This document shows, one piece after another, positions 1-11,595 of a DNA stretch of 64,000 bases. The position numbers and the translations under genes are program-made. The notes beneath the pieces were generated by a model. The model was not told the origin of the DNA. It did no database searches and saw only the letters and a list, made by a program, of their open reading frames with translations. The stretch comes from Duganella alba (GTDB taxonomy: Bacteria > Pseudomonadota > Gammaproteobacteria > Burkholderiales > Burkholderiaceae_D). The stretch covers positions 273,581 to 337,580 of the forward strand of contig NZ_WKJN01000003.1 in assembly GCF_009674495.1 (NCBI RefSeq), read 5' to 3'. Within the stretch, counting starts at the first letter, position 1, and each line of letters starts with the position of its first letter.

Positions 1-131
1 GGCAAGCGCTCCGGCGACTCACGCGTATCGGCAACGCGCACGCGCGCGCCGCTGCGGGCGAGCCACAGCGCCATCGCCAGACCGGATTCACCCAGTCCCA
101 ATACCAGTGCGTTTTTGCCTTCGTAAATCAT
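1..131 (-). CDS. murD: UDP-N-acetylmuramoylalanine--D-glutamate ligase, N-terminal fragment
   Basis: Only the first 43 codons are in the window; the gene runs off the left edge. The visible start carries the nucleotide-binding loop GLGESG at residues 12-17, as expected for MurD, which adds D-Glu to UDP-MurNAc-L-Ala in the cytoplasm. The ATG shares one base with the mraY stop codon (TGATG overlap), so the two are translationally coupled, and the order mraY-murD is standard for the dcw cluster. Identity rests on this short N-terminus plus context. Confidence 0.88.
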   Translation of the reverse strand, partial: MIYEGKNALVLGLGESGLAMALWLARSGARVRVADTRESPERL

Positions 132-1300
132 CAGCGCAGTTTCAACGTCGAGAGTCCAACCAGTACCAGTATCATCGTGATAATCCAGAAACGCACGACA
201 ACCTGGGTCTCTTTCCAGCCTTTTTGTTCAAAGTGGTGGTGCAGCGGCGCCATCAAAAACACGCGACGGCCGGTGCCATAGCGCTTCTTGGTGTACTTGA
301 ACCACATCACCTGAATCATCACCGACACCGTCTCCGCAACGAAGATGCCGCCCATGATGAACAACACGATCTCCTGACGCACGATCACGGCGATGGTGCC
401 CAGCGCGCCGCCCAGCGCCAGTGCGCCAACGTCGCCCATGAACACCTGCGCCGGATGGGTGTTAAACCACAGGAAAGCCAGGCCGGCGCCAGCCAGCGCG
501 CCGCAGAAGATAATCAGCTCGCCCGCGCCGGGAATGTGCGGAATGAACAGATACTTCGAATACGTCACGCTGCCGGTCAGGTAAGCGAACAGGCCCAGGG
601 CCGAACCCACCATAATCGTCGGCATGATGGCCAGGCCATCCAGGCCGTCGGTGAAGTTAACGGCGTTGGACGAGCCGACGATGACACAGTAGGTCAAGGC
701 GATGAAGCCCCACACGCCCAGCGGATAGCTGATCGTTTTAAAGAACGGCACAATCAGGTCGGCCTTCGGCGGCAGGTCCATCGAAAAGCCCGACTGCACC
801 CAGGCAAAGAACAGCTCGAACACCTTGCCGGTGTTCGGCGCCGACACCGAGAAGGCCAGGTACAGCGCGGCGGCGATGCCGACCAGCGACTGCCAGAAAT
901 ACTTCTCGCGCGAGCGCATGCCTTCCGGGTCCTGGTACACCACCTTGCGATAGTCATCCACCCAGCCCACCGCGCCGAAGCCCAGCGTCACGATCAGCAC
1001 CGGCCAGATCAGACGGTTCGACAGATCGCACCACAGCAGCGTCGAAATCGCGATCGACAGCAGAATCAGCACACCGCCCATGGTCGGCGTGCCGTGTTTT
1101 TTCAGGTGGGTCTGCGGACCATCGGTACGCACGGCCTGGCCATACTTCATCGCGGTCAGCTTGCGGATCACGAACGGGCCGGCGGCCAGACCGATGAACA
1201 GTGCCGTCGCGGTGGCGAACACCGCGCGGAAGGTGATGAAGCCGAACACCCGGAGTATCCCGACGTCCTGCTGGAAAAATTGTGCGAGCCAGAGCAGCAT
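131..1300 (-). CDS. mraY: Phospho-N-acetylmuramoyl-pentapeptide transferase
   Basis: MraY transfers phospho-MurNAc-pentapeptide to undecaprenyl phosphate, giving lipid I at the inner face of the cytoplasmic membrane. The 389-residue product has about ten hydrophobic segments, the normal length and topology for betaproteobacteria. Family signatures are visible: catalytic Asp115-Asp116 in DDYRK, the NFTDGLDG motif, the Mg-binding FMGDVG loop (Asp290) and the HHHFE motif near the C-terminus. It starts with ATG two bases after the murF stop and overlaps murD by one base, so it is an internal member of the minus-strand dcw operon. Confidence 0.97.
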   Translation of the reverse strand: MLLWLAQFFQQDVGILRVFGFITFRAVFATATALFIGLAAGPFVIRKLTAMKYGQAVRTDGPQTHLKKHGTPTMGGVLILLSIAISTLLWCDLSNRLIWPVLIVTLGFGAVGWVDDYRKVVYQDPEGMRSREKYFWQSLVGIAAALYLAFSVSAPNTGKVFELFFAWVQSGFSMDLPPKADLIVPFFKTISYPLGVWGFIALTYCVIVGSSNAVNFTDGLDGLAIMPTIMVGSALGLFAYLTGSVTYSKYLFIPHIPGAGELIIFCGALAGAGLAFLWFNTHPAQVFMGDVGALALGGALGTIAVIVRQEIVLFIMGGIFVAETVSVMIQVMWFKYTKKRYGTGRRVFLMAPLHHHFEQKGWKETQVVVRFWIITMILVLVGLSTLKLR

Positions 1301-1302
1301 GA

Positions 1303-2688
1303 TTAGTGACTTTCCTTGTTAGCTTGTTGCGACCCAATCAAATGCTGCACGACCCGCTCCATCTTCATGAAACGGGAGCCCTTGATTAATACAGTTGCAT
1401 CAGGCGATACCGCTGCTTCGACAGCAGACAGCAAATCGCCAAAGTTTTCAAAATGACGAACGTTCGCGCCTTGCACATGCGCAGCCAGTTCGCCGGTAAC
1501 CAGCACCGTTTCGATGCCCTTGCTTTGCGCGTAAGCGCCTATCTCTTCGTGGAATTCTCGGCCCTGCGTGCCGACTTCGCCCATGTCGCCCAGCACCAGC
1601 ACACGCGGCGCGGCGGCTTTCGACAGCACGTCGATGGCGGCGCGCACCGAATCCGGATTGGCGTTGTAACTGTCGTCGATGACGACGGCGCCGTTGGCCG
1701 CCTGCTTCTTCTGCAATCGGCCACTGACCGGTTCGAACGTGTCGAGTCCCAGCTTGATCTTTTCCAATGCGATGCCGGCGGCGTAAGTGCAGGCCACGGC
1801 AGCCAGCGCATTGCGCACGTTGTGCTCACCCGCCGCTTGCAGGCGCACGAAGAACTGCTGCGTGTCCGCTTCGCTTTCGCAGATGGTGATGAACATCTCG
1901 CTTTCAAAATCGCTGGCGCGGAAGGTGCAGCTGACTTCCGCTTCCTTGCTCAAGCCGAAACGCAGCATGCGGCGGCCAGCCGACAGTTCTTCCCACACCG
2001 GCGTGAATTCGTCGCCATGCGGGAACACGGCCACGCCGTCTTTCGGCAGCGCGGCCAGCACGGAGCCGTTCTCGCGCGCCACCGCTTCCACGGTATGCAT
2101 GAATTCCTGGTGTTCGCGTTGGGCGTTGTTGACCATGGCGATGTTCGCGCCGGCGATCACGGCCAGGCGGCCGATCTCGCCCGGATGGTTCATGCCCATC
2201 TCGATCACGGCCGACTGCTGGCCTGCCGCCATGCGGAACAGCGTCAATGGCACGCCGATTTCATTATTCAGGTTGCCGCGCGTGGCCAGGCGGCCTTCTT
2301 CGCCATGGGCCGCCGCCAGGATCGCGGAGATCATTTCCTTGACCGTAGTCTTGCCGTTGCTGCCAGTGACGCCGATCACCGGCATGGTGAACTGCCTGCG
2401 CCACCAGTTGGCGATCTGGCCCAATGCCACCAGCGTGTCCGGTACGACGATGGCCGGCAGCGGGAAGCCGTCCGGCAGTTCTTCAACAATAACCGCGACA
2501 ACACCCTTTTCCGCCGCTTGCGGCAGGAACTTGTGGGCGTCGAACACTTCGCCACGCAGGGCGACGAACAGCGCGCCGGCGGCAACGCTACGGCTGTCGG
2601 TGGAGACGCCGTTGAATACAACCGCACCGTCGCCCACCAAACGGGCGCCGGTCAGGGCAGACAGAATTTGTGCGAGTGCTGCGCGCAT
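1303..2688 (-). CDS. murF: UDP-N-acetylmuramoyl-tripeptide--D-alanyl-D-alanine ligase
   Basis: MurF adds D-Ala-D-Ala to the UDP-MurNAc tripeptide, the last cytoplasmic step of peptidoglycan precursor synthesis. The 461-residue product has the Mur ligase ATP loop [10 protein letters not shown] near residue 103 and the C-terminal ligase motif DSYNANPDS, in the expected three-domain order. The ATG shares one base with the murE TAA stop (TAATG), which implies coupled translation. Length and position between murE and mraY are canonical, with nothing unusual in composition. Confidence 0.97.
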   Translation of the reverse strand: MRAALAQILSALTGARLVGDGAVVFNGVSTDSRSVAAGALFVALRGEVFDAHKFLPQAAEKGVVAVIVEELPDGFPLPAIVVPDTLVALGQIANWWRRQFTMPVIGVTGSNGKTTVKEMISAILAAAHGEEGRLATRGNLNNEIGVPLTLFRMAAGQQSAVIEMGMNHPGEIGRLAVIAGANIAMVNNAQREHQEFMHTVEAVARENGSVLAALPKDGVAVFPHGDEFTPVWEELSAGRRMLRFGLSKEAEVSCTFRASDFESEMFITICESEADTQQFFVRLQAAGEHNVRNALAAVACTYAAGIALEKIKLGLDTFEPVSGRLQKKQAANGAVVIDDSYNANPDSVRAAIDVLSKAAAPRVLVLGDMGEVGTQGREFHEEIGAYAQSKGIETVLVTGELAAHVQGANVRHFENFGDLLSAVEAAVSPDATVLIKGSRFMKMERVVQHLIGSQQANKESH

Positions 2689-4247
2689 TAATTCGTCCTC
2701 ATCATGGTCAGGCGGGCCGACAGCGCCAGTTGCGCGTGATCGGCATCGGAGAACGGCAGCTTCTTGCCTTTGATTTCCTGGTACGGCTCATGACCTTTAC
2801 CGGCCAGCAGGATCACATCCGGCTTGGCCGCATGCTTGATGGCCGACAGGATGGCGCCGGCGCGGTCGTCCAGCGCCTGTACCGTGGATGCCGGATTGTT
2901 CTGGTCCATGCCGGCCAGGATCTGTTCGATGATCGCGTGCGGCTCTTCGCTGCGCGGATTGTCGCTGGTGACCAGTACATGGTCGGCCGCCTGCGCGATC
3001 TTGCCCATCTGCGGACGCTTGCCCGGATCGCGGTCGCCGCCGCAGCCGAACACGCACCACAGCTGGCCGCCACGGTCGGTGGCCACAGGGCGCAGCGCAG
3101 CCAGGGTTTTTTCCAGCGCGTCCGGCGTGTGTGCGTAGTCGATGACGATCAGCGGCGCGTCGTGGCCACCGACCTGCTGCATACGGCCCGGCGCCGGCTC
3201 CAGTCCTTCGACCGCCTCGATGGCGGCGCGCAGGCCCAGGTCCCTGGCGATGACGGCGCCCATGACGCCCAGCGCATTGCTGATATTGAAGCCGCCCACC
3301 AGATGCGTGCGCACTTGCGCCACGCCCAGCGGGCACTCCAGGTGGAATTCGGTGCCGCCGCTGCGGCCGGCGCGCAGCTGGCTGGCGCGCAGGATCATCA
3401 CGCCGTCGATGTCGGGACGCGCGGTGCTGTCGTGCAGCGTGTAGCCGATCAGCGGAATCTCGCCGGCCAGCGGCGCAGGCTTGGCTTTTAGGTGATCGAT
3501 CAGGCGCACGCCTGCCGGATCGTCCAGATTGATGACGGCGGTTTTCAAACCAGGCCAGTCGAACAGCTTGACCTTGGCAGCCTCGTAGGCTTCCATGGTG
3601 CCGTGATAGTCCAGGTGATCGCGGGTCAGGTTGGTGAACAGCGCGACGTCGAAATGCATGCCCGATACGCGGCCCTGTTCCAGGCCGATGGACGACACTT
3701 CGATCGCCAGCGACGCCGCGCCTTTGTCGCGCAGTTCGGCCAGCGAGCGCGCCAGCAGCACCGCATCCGGCGTGGTGTAGCCGGTGACGTCGTATTCCAC
3801 TTCGCCGCGCGGACGGAACACGCCGATGCCCAGCGTACCGATGACGGCCGCCGGTTCGCCGGCGCGCGACAGCGCGTGGCCCAGCCACACGGCGCTGGAA
3901 GTCTTGCCGTTGGTGCCGGTGACACCGACGGTAAACATGCCGGCATCCGGCTGCGCGTAGAACGCGTGCGCGATGGCGCCGGCGTTCTGCTTCAACTGTT
4001 CGACCGTCAGGAAAGGCACGGCCCACTTGTCGTTCCAGGTAAAGCCGGCCGGATCGAGCACGATCAATGCCGCGCCCTGCTCGATGGCGCCTTCAATAAA
4101 GCTGCGCCCATCGCCGGCATCGCCGGGATAAGCAAAAAACACATCGCCCAGCTTGATGCGACGCGAGTCCGAAGCCAGGTTCGCCGTTGGCGCCAGCTTG
4201 CGGATTGCGGCTGCAATCGCGATCGGGTCGAAAGTAGAAGTCGTCAC
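2688..4247 (-). CDS. murE: UDP-N-acetylmuramoyl-L-alanyl-D-glutamate--2,6-diaminopimelate ligase
   Basis: MurE adds the third stem-peptide residue. The 519-residue product has the ATP loop GVTGTNGKTS and the substrate-selecting motif DNPRSEEP. The DNPR form is the signature of meso-diaminopimelate-specific rather than lysine-specific enzymes, so the organism should have DAP-type peptidoglycan. The start is GTG at 4247, embedded in the ftsI stop (GTGA overlap). An ATG two bases upstream is followed directly by TGA in the other frame, so it cannot serve this gene. It is part of the minus-strand dcw operon. Confidence 0.97.
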   Translation of the reverse strand: MTTSTFDPIAIAAAIRKLAPTANLASDSRRIKLGDVFFAYPGDAGDGRSFIEGAIEQGAALIVLDPAGFTWNDKWAVPFLTVEQLKQNAGAIAHAFYAQPDAGMFTVGVTGTNGKTSSAVWLGHALSRAGEPAAVIGTLGIGVFRPRGEVEYDVTGYTTPDAVLLARSLAELRDKGAASLAIEVSSIGLEQGRVSGMHFDVALFTNLTRDHLDYHGTMEAYEAAKVKLFDWPGLKTAVINLDDPAGVRLIDHLKAKPAPLAGEIPLIGYTLHDSTARPDIDGVMILRASQLRAGRSGGTEFHLECPLGVAQVRTHLVGGFNISNALGVMGAVIARDLGLRAAIEAVEGLEPAPGRMQQVGGHDAPLIVIDYAHTPDALEKTLAALRPVATDRGGQLWCVFGCGGDRDPGKRPQMGKIAQAADHVLVTSDNPRSEEPHAIIEQILAGMDQNNPASTVQALDDRAGAILSAIKHAAKPDVILLAGKGHEPYQEIKGKKLPFSDADHAQLALSARLTMMRTN

Positions 4248-6019
4248 ATGTTCCCCTGTGCTGCTGATTCAGGAATGATGATATGGGTCAGGTCCGAGTC
4301 CGGCGCCACGTTCTTGGCGCGCAGCGCCTGCGCCGCCAGCGTCGAGAAGATCGGACCGGCAACGTCGCCGCCGACGTGCACCGGACCACCCGGTTCGTCG
4401 ATCATGACGGCGATGATGAAGCGCGGGTCCGACATCGGCGCCATGCCGACGAAGTTACCAATGTATTTGGTTTGCGAGTAGTGACCGTTCAGGAACTTCT
4501 GCGCCGTACCGGTCTTGCCGCCAACGCGGTAGCCCGGCACCTGCGCCTTGACGGCGGAGCCGCCCGGCTGCGTGACCATTTCCAGCATCTCGCGCATTTC
4601 GGCGGCGGTCTTGGCGCTCACCACCTGCGTGCCGTGCGGCGCTTCGTGCACCTTCTGGAACGACAGCGGAATGATGTCGCCGTCGCGGGCGTAGATCATG
4701 TAGGCGCGCGCCAGCTGGATCAGCGATACCGAAATACCCTGGCCAAAGCTCATGTTGGCTTGCTCGATCGGACGCCACGATTTATAAGGACGCACGCGGC
4801 CGGCCACGGCGCCGGGGAAGCCCCACTTCGGCTGCTGGCCGAAGCCGACCTTGGTGAACATCTCCCACATGTCTTCGGCCGGCATGCCCAGCGCGATCTT
4901 CGAGGTGCCGATGTTGGACGACTTCTGGATGATGGTCTGCACGTCGATCATGTAGTGCGGGTGCGTATCGTGGATCACGCGGTCGGCGATGACCATCGAA
5001 CCGGGGCCGGTGTCGAACATGGTATGCGGCGTGATGCGCTTTTCATCCAGCGCCAGGCCCACGGTGAACGGCTTGAGCGACGAACCCGGCTCGAAGGTGT
5101 CGGTCATCACGCGGTTGCGCAGCTGTTCACCGGTCAGCTTGGAGCGGTCGTTCGGGTTGTAGGTCGGCCAGTTGGCCAGCGCCAGCACTTCGCCGGTGTG
5201 CACGTCCAGCACCACGGCGGCGCCGGCCTTGGCGTGGAACTTCTCCACCGCATCCTTCACCTGCGTGAAGGCGATGTACTGGATCTTGCTGTCGATCGAC
5301 AGCGTCAGGTCCTTGCCGTCGTGCGGCTCGCGCACCGACTCGATGTCTTCGACGATGTGGCCCAGGCGGTCCTTGATGACGCGGCGGCTGCCCGGCACGC
5401 CCTGCAGCGTTTTCTGCTGCGCCAGTTCCATCGACTCCTGGCCCATGTCTTCCACGTTGGTGAAGCCGACCACGTGGGTCGTCACTTCGCCCTGCGGGTA
5501 GAAGCGCTTGTATTCCTTGCGGGTCTGGATGCCTTCGATACCCAGTTCGGTGATCTTGGTCGCCACGTCCTGCTCCACCTGGCGCTTCAGGTAGACGAAG
5601 CCACGGTCGGAGTCGAGTTTTTTCTGCAGCTCGGCGTCGCTCATATCGAGCAGCCTGGCCAGCTGTTTCAGCTTGGCCGGCGGCGCTTCCTGCACGTCAT
5701 CAGGGATCGCCCAGATGGCCTTGACCGGAATCGACGAGGCCAGCACCTGGCCGTCGCGGTCGGTGATCTTGCCGCGCGTGGCCGGCAGGTCCAGCGTGCG
5801 CGCGTAGCGGATCTCGCCCTGCTTTTGCAGGAACTGCGTCGACACGCCCTGCAGCCACAAGGCGCGGCCGGCCAGTGCGGCAAATGCGGCAAACAATACG
5901 AACAACACCACGCGCGAACGCCATACCGGCAGACGCACCGCCAGCACTGGGCTCTTCGAGAAGGCCACGCCCTTGGAGGCGGCCACGCGCGAATTGTTCA
6001 AATTGCTGCCGCGGCTCAT
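4244..6019 (-). CDS. ftsI: Division-specific class B penicillin-binding protein 3 (peptidoglycan transpeptidase)
   Basis: FtsI is the septal transpeptidase of the divisome. The 591-residue product begins with a short cytoplasmic tail and one membrane anchor near residues 25-45, then a PBP dimerisation domain and the transpeptidase domain. All three active-site motifs are present: SSLK with nucleophile Ser313, SSN, and KTGT beginning at Lys502. The frame stays open upstream to 6151, but the ATG at 6019 is chosen because it overlaps the ftsL stop (ATGA) and gives the normal N-terminus. It overlaps murE by four bases. Confidence 0.96.
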   Translation of the reverse strand: MSRGSNLNNSRVAASKGVAFSKSPVLAVRLPVWRSRVVLFVLFAAFAALAGRALWLQGVSTQFLQKQGEIRYARTLDLPATRGKITDRDGQVLASSIPVKAIWAIPDDVQEAPPAKLKQLARLLDMSDAELQKKLDSDRGFVYLKRQVEQDVATKITELGIEGIQTRKEYKRFYPQGEVTTHVVGFTNVEDMGQESMELAQQKTLQGVPGSRRVIKDRLGHIVEDIESVREPHDGKDLTLSIDSKIQYIAFTQVKDAVEKFHAKAGAAVVLDVHTGEVLALANWPTYNPNDRSKLTGEQLRNRVMTDTFEPGSSLKPFTVGLALDEKRITPHTMFDTGPGSMVIADRVIHDTHPHYMIDVQTIIQKSSNIGTSKIALGMPAEDMWEMFTKVGFGQQPKWGFPGAVAGRVRPYKSWRPIEQANMSFGQGISVSLIQLARAYMIYARDGDIIPLSFQKVHEAPHGTQVVSAKTAAEMREMLEMVTQPGGSAVKAQVPGYRVGGKTGTAQKFLNGHYSQTKYIGNFVGMAPMSDPRFIIAVMIDEPGGPVHVGGDVAGPIFSTLAAQALRAKNVAPDSDLTHIIIPESAAQGNM

Positions 6020-6291
6020 TTCGAGTTCTCCGGCGTCAGGTACTGCGTGCGCGCGGCGGTCAGCGGCGTCATGTTCAGGTCGCGGCGGGCGATTTCCTCG
6101 ATCCGCGCGTGCTTGCCCAGCGTGGACTGGTCCAGTTGCAGCTGCGCCCATTCGATGTCCAGCTGGCGCGCCTGCGACTGCGTGCGTTCCAGTTCGATGA
6201 ACAGGTGGCGCGCCTGGTATTGCGCGTTAACCAGCGACAGGCCGCAAGCGACCAGCAGTGCCGTCAACACCAGGTTGAGCTTACCGCTCAT
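6016..6291 (-). CDS. ftsL: Cell division protein FtsL
   Basis: A 91-residue bitopic protein with a very short N-terminal tail, one hydrophobic segment at about residues 4-22, and a periplasmic stretch with heptad-like coiled-coil character ([16 protein letters not shown]). This is the FtsL plan; FtsL joins FtsB and FtsQ to recruit and activate FtsW-FtsI. Sequence conservation in this family is low, so the call rests on topology, size and its fixed place between rsmH and ftsI. Four-base overlaps on both sides indicate coupled translation. Confidence 0.92.
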   Translation of the reverse strand: MSGKLNLVLTALLVACGLSLVNAQYQARHLFIELERTQSQARQLDIEWAQLQLDQSTLGKHARIEEIARRDLNMTPLTAARTQYLTPENSK

Positions 6292-7250
6292 GCACCCTCC
6301 GGAATGGGAAGACGACGCGCGACGCGCATCACCGCCGAGCGGGAACGCGGATTGTCATCGATCTCCTGGTCGGAAGGCTTCATCTTCGACAGCAGCTTGA
6401 GCTCCGGCTGCGGCAGGTCCACGGCGCGGATCGGCAGGCGGCGGTCCGGCTGCTCGACGTTGGCCTTGGACGCGAAGAAGCGCTTCACCATGCGGTCTTC
6501 CAGCGAGTGGAAGCTGATGATGGCGATGATGCCGCCCGGCGCCAGGCTGTCGTAGGCGTGGTTCAAACCGACTTCAAGGTCTTCAAGCTCTTTATTGATG
6601 AAAATCCGGATAGCCTGAAATGTGCGGGTTGCCGGATCCTTGCCCTTTTCCCGAGTCTTGACCGCGCCTGCCACGATGCCGGCAAGCTGTCGTGTGGTTG
6701 AAATTGGCTCGACTGCCCTGCGAGCAACAATCGCCTTTGCAATCTGAAAAGCAAACCGTTCTTCCCCATATTCCTTGATCACCTTTTCCAGTGTCTGTTC
6801 GGTTTCAGTGGCGAGCCACTCCGCCGCCGACATGCCGCGCGTGGTATCCATGCGCATGTCGAGCGGGCCATCGTTACGGAAACTGAAGCCGCGCGCGGCG
6901 TCGTCCACCTGCGGCGACGAGATGCCCAGGTCGAGCAGGATGCCGTCCACCTTGTCCACGCCGTTGGCCGCCAGCGATTCGCGCATGGTGGCAAAGCTGT
7001 CGTGGACGATGGTGAAGCGCGGGTCGTTGATTTGTTCGGCGGTGGCGATGGCCTGCGGATCCTTGTCGAAGGCGACCAAACGGGCCTTCGGGCCCAGTTT
7101 GGACAGGATCAAGCGCGAATGGCCGCCGCGGCCGAAGGTGCCGTCGACGAAGATGCCGTCGGCGCGCGCGCCATCCAGCGCCAGCGCGTCGACCGCTTCG
7201 TCTAGCAGCACCGTGCGATGCTGGAATTCAGGCACCGTTGTCGTGGTCAT
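6288..7250 (-). CDS. rsmH: 16S rRNA (cytosine1402-N4)-methyltransferase RsmH (MraW)
   Basis: RsmH uses S-adenosylmethionine to methylate N4 of C1402 in 16S rRNA. The 320-residue product has the SAM-binding loop [10 protein letters not shown] near residue 37, the [11 protein letters not shown] motif, and the C-terminal [14 protein letters not shown] motif typical of the family. The ATG at 7250 lies eleven bases after the mraZ stop with an AAGG-type ribosome site. It overlaps ftsL by four bases. Standard second gene of the dcw cluster. Confidence 0.97.
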   Translation of the reverse strand: MTTTTVPEFQHRTVLLDEAVDALALDGARADGIFVDGTFGRGGHSRLILSKLGPKARLVAFDKDPQAIATAEQINDPRFTIVHDSFATMRESLAANGVDKVDGILLDLGISSPQVDDAARGFSFRNDGPLDMRMDTTRGMSAAEWLATETEQTLEKVIKEYGEERFAFQIAKAIVARRAVEPISTTRQLAGIVAGAVKTREKGKDPATRTFQAIRIFINKELEDLEVGLNHAYDSLAPGGIIAIISFHSLEDRMVKRFFASKANVEQPDRRLPIRAVDLPQPELKLLSKMKPSDQEIDDNPRSRSAVMRVARRLPIPEGA

Positions 7251-7261
7251 ATGACGGGGCC

Positions 7262-7690
7262 TTAGAAGGAGAAATTAGCGAGTACATCGGGGGTGCCGGC
7301 ATCCATGGCCTGCTGCTCTTTTTCCGCCATCTTGGCGGCGTCCCAGATCTCGAAGTGGGAACCCATGCCCATCATCATCACCTCTTTGTCCAGGCCGACG
7401 GCGGCGCGGAGTTCGGGCGAAATGAGGATGCGGCCGGCGGTGTCCATTTCCACGTCGGTGGCGTAACCGAGGAAAATGCGTTGCCAGGCGCGCGCTTGCA
7501 TGGGCCAGGCGGAGATCTGTTGACGGTGTTGTTCCCACACAGGACGGGGGAACAGCATGACGCAGCCGTCGGGATGGCGCGTCAGGGTGAGGCGGCCTTC
7601 ACACTGGATCGACAGCGCGTCACGGTGCTTGGCAGGGATGGACATCCTGCCTTTGGCATCGAGATTGATTGCGGACGCGCCTTGAAACAC
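7262..7690 (-). CDS. mraZ: Transcriptional regulator MraZ
   Basis: MraZ is a ring-forming AbrB-fold DNA-binding protein that represses its own dcw operon. The 142-residue product contains two SpoVT/AbrB-like repeats. The first has [14 protein letters not shown] near residues 10-23, and the second has the matching [13 protein letters not shown]. The start is GTG at 7690, preceded by an AGGT/AAAGG purine stretch; no ATG gives a better N-terminus. It is the promoter-proximal gene of the cluster, and a four-copy direct repeat about 90-125 bases upstream fits its operator. Confidence 0.96.
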   Translation of the reverse strand: MFQGASAINLDAKGRMSIPAKHRDALSIQCEGRLTLTRHPDGCVMLFPRPVWEQHRQQISAWPMQARAWQRIFLGYATDVEMDTAGRILISPELRAAVGLDKEVMMMGMGSHFEIWDAAKMAEKEQQAMDAGTPDVLANFSF

Positions 7691-7781
7691 GTGATTACCT
7701 TTTACCTCAGTTGGTTAGCGGAGCATGAAACCATGACCATTCGTTTTTCATCTTCCCTGTCCGCTAAGTCAGGCAAAATTT

Positions 7782-7816
7782 CCCACAAAAAGACACTTTT
7801 TCACACAGATGCCCAC
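7782..7816 (-). promoter_or_regulatory. Four-repeat MraZ operator upstream of mraZ
   Basis: Read on the minus strand, four five-base units lie exactly ten bases apart: GTGGG, GTGTG, GTGTC, GTGGG, separated by five-base spacers. Their plus-strand starts are 7812, 7802, 7792 and 7782. MraZ is known to bind short direct repeats with this spacing (TGGGN repeats in E. coli, GTGKS-like in others), and the position upstream of mraZ fits autoregulation. No convincing sigma-70 hexamer pair was found beside it. Confidence 0.82.
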
Positions 7817-8246
7817 TTTAGAGGATGCAAGAATAGTGGTCAAGCGCTTTCAGCCAATCGAAACGGGGATTTTAGTAATGAAATTAAGGACTTAGCGCGA
7901 TTCCTTGAAGCCAGCTAGAAACAAAATAGTTCAATAAATTAAGTACTTATGAAAGATTGTGAAGGTTTCACCTCATCTGTACCCATGTGTTTTAGCCGAA
8001 AATTATGCGAATAAAAATAGTGATCTAAATGCATAAAGTTGCAAACCGCCAACATTGCAGTATCAAATAAACAACTCACAGGGAATATGGGTAAGCAGGA
8101 GGGAAAAGCCAGCATGGCGCAGCAGAAGCGCCCTTACGCGGATTGGGAACCTTCACAAAAACTCGGTAACTTTTACTTCAAGGCAACGAGCACAGGCAAA
8201 CTTGTATAGACAACTTTTGCAGTGCAACATGCGCCGTAAACCGCCA
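7817..8246. other. Gene-free, AT-rich leader region between lysR and mraZ
   Basis: About 430 bases without a supportable gene. Much of it (roughly 7860-8080) is noticeably more AT-rich than the flanking coding DNA. It must hold the end of the lysR transcript and probably upstream promoter sequence for the dcw operon. I see no strong hairpin terminator, tRNA or conserved RNA here. Confidence 0.6.
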
Positions 8247-9185
8247 TTATACGCCGCGCGCGGCGCCCGCACGGGACGGAAAATCGTCCCATTGCGGATC
8301 GCCGGCGAAGGCTTGGGCGACATAATCGACAAAGCTGCGCACCTTGGACGGCAGGTAGCGCGCGCTCGGATAAATCGCCTGCACCGTCAGTTCTTCGACC
8401 TCGCAATCCGGCAGGAGCTGCACCAACCTGCCCTGCGCGATCGCCGGGCCGAAGGCGAAGGTGGGGCCGTAGGCGACGCCCAGCCCCGCCACCGCCATCG
8501 ACAGCAGCAGTTGCATATTGTTGGCCTGTGCGCGCAGCGGCCCGGCGATGGTGTGCACGCGCTGTGCGGCGTCGGTGACGTTCCAGTCGCCGGCCGTAAC
8601 GGCGCCACGGAAGGCCAGGCGCGGCGCGGCCTGCAGGTCGGCCGGTGTGCGCGGGGCGCCATGCTGCTTGATATAGGAAGGCGCGGCGCAGAACACCATG
8701 CGGCATGGCGCCAGCCGCCGCGCCACCAGTTCGGAGTCCGCCAGCCGGCCGATGCGGATGGCGACGTCGATGCCGGCCGTGTGCAGGTCGGCGTAGTGGT
8801 CGTCGAGGATGACGTCGGCCGTCACCTGCGGATGATCACCAAGGAAGCGCGCCACCACGTCGCCCATGTGCAGGGCGCCGAAGCTGACCGGGGCGGCGAT
8901 GCGCAGCAGGCCGCGCAGGGTCGCGGCGCTTTCGCTGGCCTCCTGGTTGGCCTCCTCGAATTCCTCAAGGATGCGTTTGCAACGTGAATAATAGGCGCGT
9001 CCGGCGTCGGTGATGCTCAGGCTGCGCGTGCTGCGCTGGATCAGGCGCACACCCAGTTCGGCCTCCAGGCTGCCCAGGTACTTCCCCGCCATCGATGCCG
9101 ACAGGCTGAACTTCCGGCCGGCGGCCACCAGGCTGCCCTCCTCGACGGCAGCGACAAACACTGAAATACAGGCGAAACGGTCCAT
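8247..9185 (-). CDS. LysR-family transcriptional regulator
   Basis: A 312-residue LysR-type regulator. An N-terminal winged helix-turn-helix (about residues 2-60) is followed by a substrate-binding domain of the CrgA/AaeR-like kind (about residues 90-295). The HTH begins MDRFACISVFVAAVEEGSL, typical of the large subgroup that regulates an adjacent oxidoreductase or hydrolase. It is divergent from the alpha/beta hydrolase at 9295, with 109 bases between them containing an inverted repeat and a promoter, so the hydrolase is its likely target. The inducer is not predictable. Confidence 0.9.
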   Translation of the reverse strand: MDRFACISVFVAAVEEGSLVAAGRKFSLSASMAGKYLGSLEAELGVRLIQRSTRSLSITDAGRAYYSRCKRILEEFEEANQEASESAATLRGLLRIAAPVSFGALHMGDVVARFLGDHPQVTADVILDDHYADLHTAGIDVAIRIGRLADSELVARRLAPCRMVFCAAPSYIKQHGAPRTPADLQAAPRLAFRGAVTAGDWNVTDAAQRVHTIAGPLRAQANNMQLLLSMAVAGLGVAYGPTFAFGPAIAQGRLVQLLPDCEVEELTVQAIYPSARYLPSKVRSFVDYVAQAFAGDPQWDDFPSRAGAARGV

Positions 9186-9214
9186 GGCAATCCAATTCGA
9201 TCGTTTTATGATCG

Positions 9215-9233
9215 ATTCATGATAATAATGAAT
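9215..9233. promoter_or_regulatory. Inverted repeat, candidate LysR operator
   Basis: ATTCAT and ATGAAT form a perfect six-base inverted repeat with a seven-base spacer, the geometry of LysR recognition sites. It lies in the divergent lysR-hydrolase gap, just upstream of the hydrolase promoter, where an activator would bind. Confidence 0.5.
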
Positions 9234-9236
9234 GGA

Positions 9237-9265
9237 TTATCACGCGGTTTGAGCGAATCTACAAT
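9237..9265 (+). promoter_or_regulatory. Candidate sigma-70 promoter of the alpha/beta hydrolase
   Basis: TTATCA (9237-9242, four of six matches to the -35 consensus) is separated by 17 bases from TACAAT (9260-9265). The start codon is 30 bases downstream, preceded by the ribosome site AAGGAG near 9282. The inverted repeat at 9215-9233 abuts the -35, as expected for a LysR-activated promoter. Confidence 0.5.
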
Positions 9266-9294
9266 TGAGACACTAATCAATAAGGAGTATCGCC

Positions 9295-10073
9295 ATGCAT
9301 ATCACCGTGAACAACATCCGTCTCCACGTCAGCCAGCAGGACGGCAACGGCCCGGCGCTGGTCTTTCTGCATTACTGGGGCGGCTCGTCCCGCACCTGGC
9401 GCGCGGTGATCGACGCCCTGCCCGCCGGCTACCGCAGCCTGGCGCCGGACTTGCGCGGCTGGGGCGACTCGGATGCGCCGGCCAACAATGCCTACGCCCT
9501 GACCGATTTCGCCGCCGACGTGGAGCACCTGGTCGCCGCGCTGGATCTGAAGCAGTACGTGCTGGTCGGCCACTCGATGGGCGGCAAGATCGCGCAGTTG
9601 CTGGCGTCGCGCCGGCCGCAGGGTTTGCAGGGACTGGTACTGGTGGCGACCGCGCCGCCGACGCCGCTGGCGCTGCCGCCGGAAGCGCGCGCCGCGATGG
9701 AAAGCGCCTATAACTCGCCGGAGTCGGTCGGCATGAGCATCGACCACATGCTGACCGCCAAGCCGTTGAGCGCCGCGCAACGCGACCAGGTCATCACCGA
9801 CAGCCTGCGCGGCGCCCCGCAGGCGCGCGTCGCCTGGCCCAGCTACACCAGCCGCAAGGACATCAGCGAGGACGTGACGAAGATCATCGTGCCGACCATC
9901 GTCATCGCGGGGGAACTGGACAAGGTCGATCCGGTGGCGGTGCTGCAGGCGGAAGTGCTGTCCCGCATTCCGCAAGCAACGCTGCGCGTACTGCCGGGCA
10001 CCGGCCACCTGTCGCCGCTGGAATCCGCGCCGGAGCTGGCCGGATTGATCGCAGACTTCGTCGCCTCGCTGGC

Positions 10074-10077
<4 letters not shown>
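9295..10077 (+). CDS. Alpha/beta hydrolase
   Basis: A 260-residue cytoplasmic alpha/beta hydrolase with no signal peptide. The nucleophile elbow GHSMGG places Ser94 as nucleophile; Asp209 (in GELDKVD) and His238 (in GTGHLSP) complete the triad. An HYWGG motif near residue 26 fits the oxyanion region. It begins with ATG after a strong AAGGAG site. It ends overlapping the oppositely oriented glpK by four bases. The substrate is unknown; the family includes esterases, haloperoxidase-like enzymes and epoxide hydrolases. Confidence 0.88.
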
Positions 10078-11564
<1,487 letters not shown>

Positions 11565-11595
11565 CGCGTCCGCAGCGAAAAAATGATTGTTAGTT

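Noticed and set aside
4283..6400. 705-codon open frame on the plus strand
   Set aside because: Shadow of ftsI-ftsL-rsmH; composition is low complexity (Arg, His, Gln, Ala) and no family features are present.
8246..8251. TATAAT on the minus strand as a distal dcw promoter
   Set aside because: It coincides with the lysR stop codon, and no -35-like hexamer lies 16-18 bases upstream.
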